Part shown: piece after piece, positions 28,191-33,886 of the stretch
How the letters are laid out: every line of letters starts with the position of its first letter
Numbering within the stretch: the first letter of the stretch is position 1
Assembly: GCA_031259965.1 (NCBI GenBank)
Contig: JAIRKT010000104.1
Span: forward strand, 1-33,886
Origin: Christensenellaceae bacterium
Lineage (GTDB): Bacteria; Bacillota; Clostridia; Christensenellales; DTU072
Length of the DNA stretch: 33,886 nt
Reading direction: 5' to 3'
Position numbers and translations under genes: made by a program
Notes under the pieces: generated by a model
What the model was told of the DNA's origin: nothing
Databases searched by the model: none
Seen by the model: only the letters and a program-made list of their open reading frames with translations

Positions 28191-29422
28191 AAATTAAAGG
28201 TGTGAGGCAAAAAATGCTGTATGATAAAGAATCAAATGCGCATGGAAGGTATGGAATTTTTGGCGGACAATACATTCCAGAGACTTTAATGGATGAAGTA
28301 ATAAAACTAGAAGAAAATTATAATTTCTACAAAAATAATCTCTCGTTCAATACTGAATTAAATGAATTATTAAAGAATTATGCTGGCAGACCATCATTGT
28401 TGTATTATGCGAGTAAAATGACAAGCGATTTAGGAGGATGCAAGGTTTATTTAAAAAGAGAAGATTTGAACCATACAGGGTCGCATAAAATAAATAATGT
28501 GCTAGGCCAGGCTCTTTTAGCTAAAAAAATTGGAAAAACCAGAGTCATTGCCGAAACAGGTGCTGGTCAACATGGTGTTGCAACTGCTACAGCAGCTGCA
28601 TTGTTAGGCCTTGAGTGTGAGATTTTCATGGGGGAAGAAGATGTTAAAAGGCAGGCATTAAATGTATACAGGATGGAACTTTTAGGTGCAAAAGTCAACT
28701 CTGTTACGAGTGGGACGGCTACTCTTAAAGATGCGGTAAACGAAACAATGAGAGAGTGGGTTAGCAGGGTTTATGATACACATTATTTACTAGGTTCAGT
28801 TATGGGTCCACATCCATTTCCTATGATTGTTAGAGATTTTCAAAGCATAATAAGTAGCGAAGCACGAGCCCAAATTCTTGATCTTGAGAACAAATTACCA
28901 CATGCTGTAATAGCATGTGTGGGTGGTGGTAGCAATGCAATTGGAATGTTTTATAACTTTATAAACGACAAATCCGTTAGATTAATCGGTTGCGAAGCGG
29001 CAGGCCTAGGAGTTGATACTGACTCTAATGCGGCAACCATTGCAACAGGCAGAGTAGGTGTCTTTCATGGTATGAAATCCTATTTTTGTCAAAATGATGA
29101 TGGCCAAATTAAACCTGTTTACTCGATTTCGGCGGGTTTAGATTATCCAGGAATAGGCCCAGAGCATGCATTCTTACATGCATCAAAAAGAGCTGAGTAC
29201 ATATCAATTAAAGATTCGGAGGCGGTTGATGCTTTTGAATACCTCGCACGAACAGAAGGAATAATATGCGCAATAGAGAGTGCACATGCCATAGCATATG
29301 CAATGAAGTTAGTACCATTAATTTCTAAAGCGGAAAATATAATAGTATGTTTATCAGGACGCGGCGATAAGGATGTTGCAAGTATTGCAAAATATCGTGG
29401 CAGAGATAATATAGAAATTTAA
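28187..29422 (+). CDS. trpB: Tryptophan synthase beta subunit (TrpB1)
   Basis: [80 protein letters not shown]. Start may be 28214 (MLYDKES). Confidence 0.98.
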   Translation: MKIKGVRQKMLYDKESNAHGRYGIFGGQYIPETLMDEVIKLEENYNFYKNNLSFNTELNELLKNYAGRPSLLYYASKMTSDLGGCKVYLKREDLNHTGSHKINNVLGQALLAKKIGKTRVIAETGAGQHGVATATAAALLGLECEIFMGEEDVKRQALNVYRMELLGAKVNSVTSGTATLKDAVNETMREWVSRVYDTHYLLGSVMGPHPFPMIVRDFQSIISSEARAQILDLENKLPHAVIACVGGGSNAIGMFYNFINDKSVRLIGCEAAGLGVDTDSNAATIATGRVGVFHGMKSYFCQNDDGQIKPVYSISAGLDYPGIGPEHAFLHASKRAEYISIKDSEAVDAFEYLARTEGIICAIESAHAIAYAMKLVPLISKAENIIVCLSGRGDKDVASIAKYRGRDNIEI

Positions 29423-29435
29423 AAAGGAGGCATCT

Positions 29436-30212
29436 ATGAGCAATATAAAAAATGCCTTTTCAAAAGGCAAAGCATTCATCGCCTTTGTAACTGCAGGACA
29501 TCCAACGCTAGATTTAAGTTACGAATACATAACTAAAATCGCAAAAGCAGGTGCAGATATCATTGAAATAGGAATTCCCTTCTCCGATCCTGTTGCCGAA
29601 GGTGTGGTTATTCAAAAGGCCAATACATGTGCCTTAAAAAAGGGTGTAGCACTAAACAATGTTTTTGAATTGACCAAAAGAGTAAGAAAAAATACCAATG
29701 TTCCGATTGTTTATTTAACATATTATAATCCCGTTTTTAATTATGGTGTTGAAAAGTTTTTCGAAGTTCTGAGAGAGCTAGGTGTGGATGGAATTATAAT
29801 TCCCGATTTACCATTTGAAGAATCAGAAGAGGTTTTACCGTTTGCTAAAAAAAACAACATTGATTTAATATCATTAATTGCACCTACATCATCAGATCGT
29901 ATATGTAAAATCGCAAAAAACGCAAGCGGTTATATATATCTTGTATCTTCAATGGGTGTAACTGGAATGCGCCACGAAATCACTACAAAGCTAGAAGATA
30001 TAGTGAGCGAGATCAGAAAAATTACGAACGTGCCAGTCTGTGTTGGTTTTGGCATTAACACAAAACAACAAGCAGCTGAAATTGCGAAGATCTCAGATGG
30101 TGTGATAGTTGGAAGTGCAATTGTTTCTATTATTGAAAACAATGGGACAGGTGACACTGATAAAATAACAGATTATGTTGAGATGATGAAAAATGCCATT
30201 ACAGAAAGTTAA
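29436..30212 (+). CDS. trpA: Tryptophan synthase alpha subunit
   Basis: AFVTAGHPTLDLS, ADIIEIGIPFSDPVAEG, PDLPFEES, YLVSSMGVTGMR, VGFGINTKQQA; AAGGAGG upstream. Confidence 0.97.
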   Translation: MSNIKNAFSKGKAFIAFVTAGHPTLDLSYEYITKIAKAGADIIEIGIPFSDPVAEGVVIQKANTCALKKGVALNNVFELTKRVRKNTNVPIVYLTYYNPVFNYGVEKFFEVLRELGVDGIIIPDLPFEESEEVLPFAKKNNIDLISLIAPTSSDRICKIAKNASGYIYLVSSMGVTGMRHEITTKLEDIVSEIRKITNVPVCVGFGINTKQQAAEIAKISDGVIVGSAIVSIIENNGTGDTDKITDYVEMMKNAITES

Positions 30213-30445
30213 AACACAATCTAAGTAGCAAGTAAATCCGTTTTATACAATGTTTATGTTCAGTTCGAAGTGTAAATAAATGTATTGTTGCATAGCACTA
30301 TTTATAATATTATAGTAAAAAACTTGCAAATTAAAACCTAACAATATATAATAAAACTAAGTAAAGTTAAGAATGTTTAAAAAAACTATACTCGTTTAGT
30401 TAATTGCAGTATATATTAAACTTAAATTTACAATAGAGGTGTTAT

Positions 30446-30658
30446 ATGCCATTAGCAATAGCCCCAGTCGGGCAGGAAATGACGATTATGAAAATATCAA
30501 CCGACGAAAAAACTAGACGACACCTTGAGGATCTGGGTATAATAGTCGGTGGCAAAATCAAGGTTTCATCAGACTTATCTGGTAATCTGGTTATTACTAT
30601 AAAAGATTGTAGAATGGCTTTAGATAAAGGACTTGCAATGAAAATCCACGTATCATAA
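30446..30658 (+). CDS. feoA: FeoA family protein (lone)
   Basis: 70 aa SH3-like FeoA: RRHLEDLGIIVGGKIKVSSDLSGNLVITIKDCRMALDKGLAMKIHV; AGAGGTG upstream. Confidence 0.88.
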   Translation: MPLAIAPVGQEMTIMKISTDEKTRRHLEDLGIIVGGKIKVSSDLSGNLVITIKDCRMALDKGLAMKIHVS

Positions 30659-30923
30659 TCTGTTTATATTTCTATGGCTTATTTGAAGTTTGAAACTTTT
30701 TTATATCAAATTAAAGCATAGTTGTTTTGCTAAGAAAAGCAGTTTGAAATATAAATTAAGAATGTTTTGCTTCTGTTATTAATAGTTTATGGGGTTAAAT
30801 TTCATTTTAAAATTAAAAAAGTTATTGAATTATAGAAATCATACAAATAATGTGATATAATATAATTGCATGAAAAAGTTTGTTTAAAACTAGCAAAGGC
30901 ATAGTTTAGTGAGGATTCTTTAC

Positions 30924-31859
30924 ATGAATCAGCCGAAATCATTGGCAAATATAGCTACAACTCCATATAATAGTCATTTGCTAAAATTAGCATTGAATGT
31001 TGTCTATTTTACAGCACTCATCATGTGTGTTATTTTTTTTGAAGGTGGGGTTTTTTATACAACTCCATTATTCAGTATTTTTACAGTAATAGCAGGAATA
31101 ACATTATTTTTTAATATTATAAAAATAGACGTCTTTGTAGCTAAATTAAACCAAAAACTTAAATTATATTTTTATTTATCTTGGATTCCTATTATTTTAG
31201 CACTTATCTTCTATCTTCTTTACTGTATAAAATTTACTAACGAATACAAAATAATAGCGATTATAATAAGTTGTGTAGGTTTAATAACAAACGCCTTTTT
31301 GGAAATAAAAACAATAATGTTCCTAAAATCCGATAAAAACTATTTAGGCACGTATGCTAACATGGTAATGGAAGCATTTCAGGAGTATTCTTCTAAAAAC
31401 AAAACTAAAGACAAAGAAGGTTCATTAGATGTATCCACATTAGCTTTAATCGGTTATTTAGTTCTCTTTATAACTGTGCGTGGAGGGTTGAGCCTTATAC
31501 GAGTACCAAAACAAACCACACCAGTTTTAATAGCTATGATTGTTTTGCTAATAGGAGTATTTGTCATACAATTTTTGACTTGTAAGCGCATGTATCAAGA
31601 CACAGGAAAATTTTTAAAACGCTATATCGCATTTGTGCAATTAACTCTGATTACTGCCATTTGCGCTGTTACTGTTGTCTTGCTTCTACCCGCAGAACTA
31701 GAATTAGCCCAATGGGGCTTTACTATACTAATGTCATTAACCTATGCGCCCTTTTATTTAGCAGCCCATAGATGTGGGAGATATATAAATGCAGTAAGAA
31801 TTTCTGTTTATTTATCACTTTTAGATTCGGAAGGCAATGTCCCCGAAAACTTACAATAG
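30924..31859 (+). CDS. Uncharacterised multi-TM membrane protein
   Basis: ATG 30924 (MNQPKSLANIATTPYNS) preceded by GTGAGGA; about eight hydrophobic segments; family not recognised. Confidence 0.75.
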   Translation: MNQPKSLANIATTPYNSHLLKLALNVVYFTALIMCVIFFEGGVFYTTPLFSIFTVIAGITLFFNIIKIDVFVAKLNQKLKLYFYLSWIPIILALIFYLLYCIKFTNEYKIIAIIISCVGLITNAFLEIKTIMFLKSDKNYLGTYANMVMEAFQEYSSKNKTKDKEGSLDVSTLALIGYLVLFITVRGGLSLIRVPKQTTPVLIAMIVLLIGVFVIQFLTCKRMYQDTGKFLKRYIAFVQLTLITAICAVTVVLLLPAELELAQWGFTILMSLTYAPFYLAAHRCGRYINAVRISVYLSLLDSEGNVPENLQ

Positions 31860-31885
31860 CCCTTAAAAATAGGGTTTTACGAAGT
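31858..31885 (+). terminator. Weak possible terminator
   Basis: AGCCCT-taaaaat-AGGGTT then TT: short stem with one G-U pair and a short T run between convergent genes. Confidence 0.3.
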
Positions 31886-31916
31886 ATATTATTTTAATTT
31901 ATACGTTGAACTCTTT

Positions 31917-33389
31917 TTAATCAGATAAAAAACCGAGTCTAGTACAGAGCAGTTTTGTTTTTTTTGTTATTTTCGTTGTTAACCAAGTTTCGCCAAATTT
32001 TTGCTTATAAATGTCTCCTAATTCCGTAAATACATCTGTAAGAGAATACGATGAAGCAAGGTTCTCACGTCTTAAAATATTTAATACTCGATAGGCCAAA
32101 AGCAAAGAAATATGATTAAAAAAACACCAACATTCAAACGTCTTATTATTGTGCATGTAGCTACTATCTTCACCCAAAATATTTTTCAGTGTTACAAAAT
32201 TTTGCTCTATCTGCATACGTTGTTTATACAGTTCATATATCTTTTGTGGGCTGTCTTCTTTGTTAGTTTTAATTATTATAGCACCACATTGTTTAGCTTT
32301 ATTTGACATTTCTTCAACAGGATTTAATATTTTAGATTTTCTGATATTTAGATTTTTGGATGCACAGATTTTTTCGTTTTTTTCTTCAATGCGGCCAACC
32401 ATATCGGACAGTTCAGCACTTTTTTTTACAGCATCTAAAAATATAATAATACGATAACCATCTTTTTCTATATCAAAAGCAGTAATCATTTTCTTGTGAA
32501 ATGTGAATGCTGCTGAAGCAGTTTTATTATCACAAACAATTCCTTTTGCTTCAAGGGAATTTCGATTTAATGGAATAATATATTTAACATTCAGGCCATT
32601 TAAAAGATTTATGTTTTCTTCAGATGAGAATCCCGTATCAGCCACTAAAGTATAATTAACATCCTTGTTTCTTTCTAATAAAGTGAGTTCTAAGGCTTTT
32701 ATATCTGGTATGTTTTCAGTAATACATCTATAAAAAACAGGTTCTATAGTTGGTTCAGTTGAAAAAACATAAATTGAATTTACTTGTGGCGTCCAGCTTC
32801 CATCGTGATTATGACCCACTTTAGGGAAGGACATATTCTTAGACCATGATTTAATTTTTGATCCGTCTATAATAATGTTGTTAGATGCATTGGATATCCT
32901 GTTCATAGTCTCTACGATCAAATCTCTGCGATCACCTATTGTCTCCATAGTTCTGCTAATATGTGACGAACTTAATCCAAGATTTGGTAGCATTTCGGAT
33001 ATGTAAGAATGATCGTAGTCCCTTTGAATTCGTTTAAATGGTGTTTCATTTAAACATCTTAAAAGTGAAATTGTATAAATAGTATCAGCTATTTTTTCTG
33101 TTTTAAAGACGTCTCTTAATGTCTCAAGTATGTCTTGAGAAATGGATGAAACAAATGCTACAGAACCATATGATTTTTGAACTTGCAATTTGTCTGCTGC
33201 AAATGATATCTTTTTGGGCGTAAGACCCTGTGGAGTAATAGTGCCAAGATAAGCACCTGTTTTTAAAACCTTTTTCTTCTTTTCAGAACTATATTCATAA
33301 TACTTTTCATACAAGTAATAGTTGCCTCTAAGAAGTCTTACTTCACGATTTTTTTCTTTGAATTTTGCGGCCCAATCAGGCAATATCAT
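31917..33389 (-). CDS. IS4/IS1634-like DDE transposase
   Basis: IIIDGSKIKSWSKNMSFPKVGHNHDGSWTPQVNSIYVFST, YTLVADTGFSSEENI, YELYKQRMQIEQNFVTLKNILGEDSSYMHNNKTFECWCFFNHISLLLAYRVL (YxxRxxIEqxFxxxK motif). ATG 33389 chosen over the upstream TTG 33404. Confidence 0.9.
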   Translation of the reverse strand: MILPDWAAKFKEKNREVRLLRGNYYLYEKYYEYSSEKKKKVLKTGAYLGTITPQGLTPKKISFAADKLQVQKSYGSVAFVSSISQDILETLRDVFKTEKIADTIYTISLLRCLNETPFKRIQRDYDHSYISEMLPNLGLSSSHISRTMETIGDRRDLIVETMNRISNASNNIIIDGSKIKSWSKNMSFPKVGHNHDGSWTPQVNSIYVFSTEPTIEPVFYRCITENIPDIKALELTLLERNKDVNYTLVADTGFSSEENINLLNGLNVKYIIPLNRNSLEAKGIVCDNKTASAAFTFHKKMITAFDIEKDGYRIIIFLDAVKKSAELSDMVGRIEEKNEKICASKNLNIRKSKILNPVEEMSNKAKQCGAIIIKTNKEDSPQKIYELYKQRMQIEQNFVTLKNILGEDSSYMHNNKTFECWCFFNHISLLLAYRVLNILRRENLASSYSLTDVFTELGDIYKQKFGETWLTTKITKKTKLLCTRLGFLSD

Positions 33390-33886
33390 AATAAAAATCT
33401 CCAAACGTGGATACTTGGTAATATTATAACATATAGTTTAAAAAAGTAATATGAAATAATTTGTGAATACTAATACAATAGTGTAAAATTTAAATGTTAT
33501 ATTTTTAAAAAACAAAATACGTAAATATAACAAAGTTTATAAACGAAGCATTATAACACAAATACTAAAGAGCTTAAAAAGAAACAGCTAGTTTTTTTTT
33601 TATTGTTATTTGCAATATAGTTATCGTAGAGTAAATTCAGCATGAGCTATTAGACATATTAATATTTGTATACAATCTAGAGATTGGGAACAATCACAAT
33701 TATTTTGTTGGTACGAAAAGTAATACAAATAGCATATTACTAATACTAGCCCACAATGCTTGTAATTATCACGGATCTTCACGGCATCAGTATACCTAGT
33801 TAATATAAGAAACAAAAGTCAAAAAATCCCAATTTAATTTGAAAAATCCAATATAATTCACAACATATTTCCTTTCAACCCAATTT

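Noticed and set aside
31860-33480. Terminal inverted repeats for the right-hand IS
   Set aside because: Compared both flanks by eye; no convincing inverted repeat or target duplication, so IS ends are left undefined.
33621-33815. 64 aa minus-strand ORF at the right end
   Set aside because: No SD or family features; AT-rich intergenic DNA.
1-33886. CRISPR arrays, tRNA/rRNA genes, retron or other defence modules
   Set aside because: No regularly spaced repeats, no tRNA-like cloverleaf or rRNA sequence, and no reverse transcriptase or defence nuclease apart from the decayed mod fragment seen on reading.

Overview
AT-rich, Clostridia-like chromosomal segment of mostly recognisable genes, flanked by two different IS4/IS1634-like DDE transposases. 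The left transposase (minus strand, running off position 1) is missing from the supplied ORF track. From left to right the window contains: a TSCPD-domain protein; a very large RND-family transporter (about 1,680 aa) ending in a strong intrinsic terminator; a decayed Type III restriction-modification methyltransferase (mod) remnant; a pair of uncharacterised integral membrane proteins (one DUF5058-like); an EamA/DMT transporter; a four-gene iron-siderophore-type ABC importer operon; prfB, secA and a stand-alone TrpB2-type tryptophan synthase beta on the minus strand; rubrerythrin; a Trp-specific T-box leader driving trpEGDCFBA; a lone feoA; an unknown multi-TM protein; and the second transposase. 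The observations most worth a second look are: (i) two identical 16-bp perfect palindromes GTTAGCATATGCTAAC, each just downstream of a putative minus-strand promoter ahead of the siderophore importer; (ii) a His-rich C-terminal extension on the importer ATPase; (iii) the two-gene DUF5058 membrane system; (iv) the oversized RND protein with palindromic operator candidates; and (v) the T-box with a readable UGG specifier. I found no CRISPR array, tRNA, rRNA, or clearly novel defence system.
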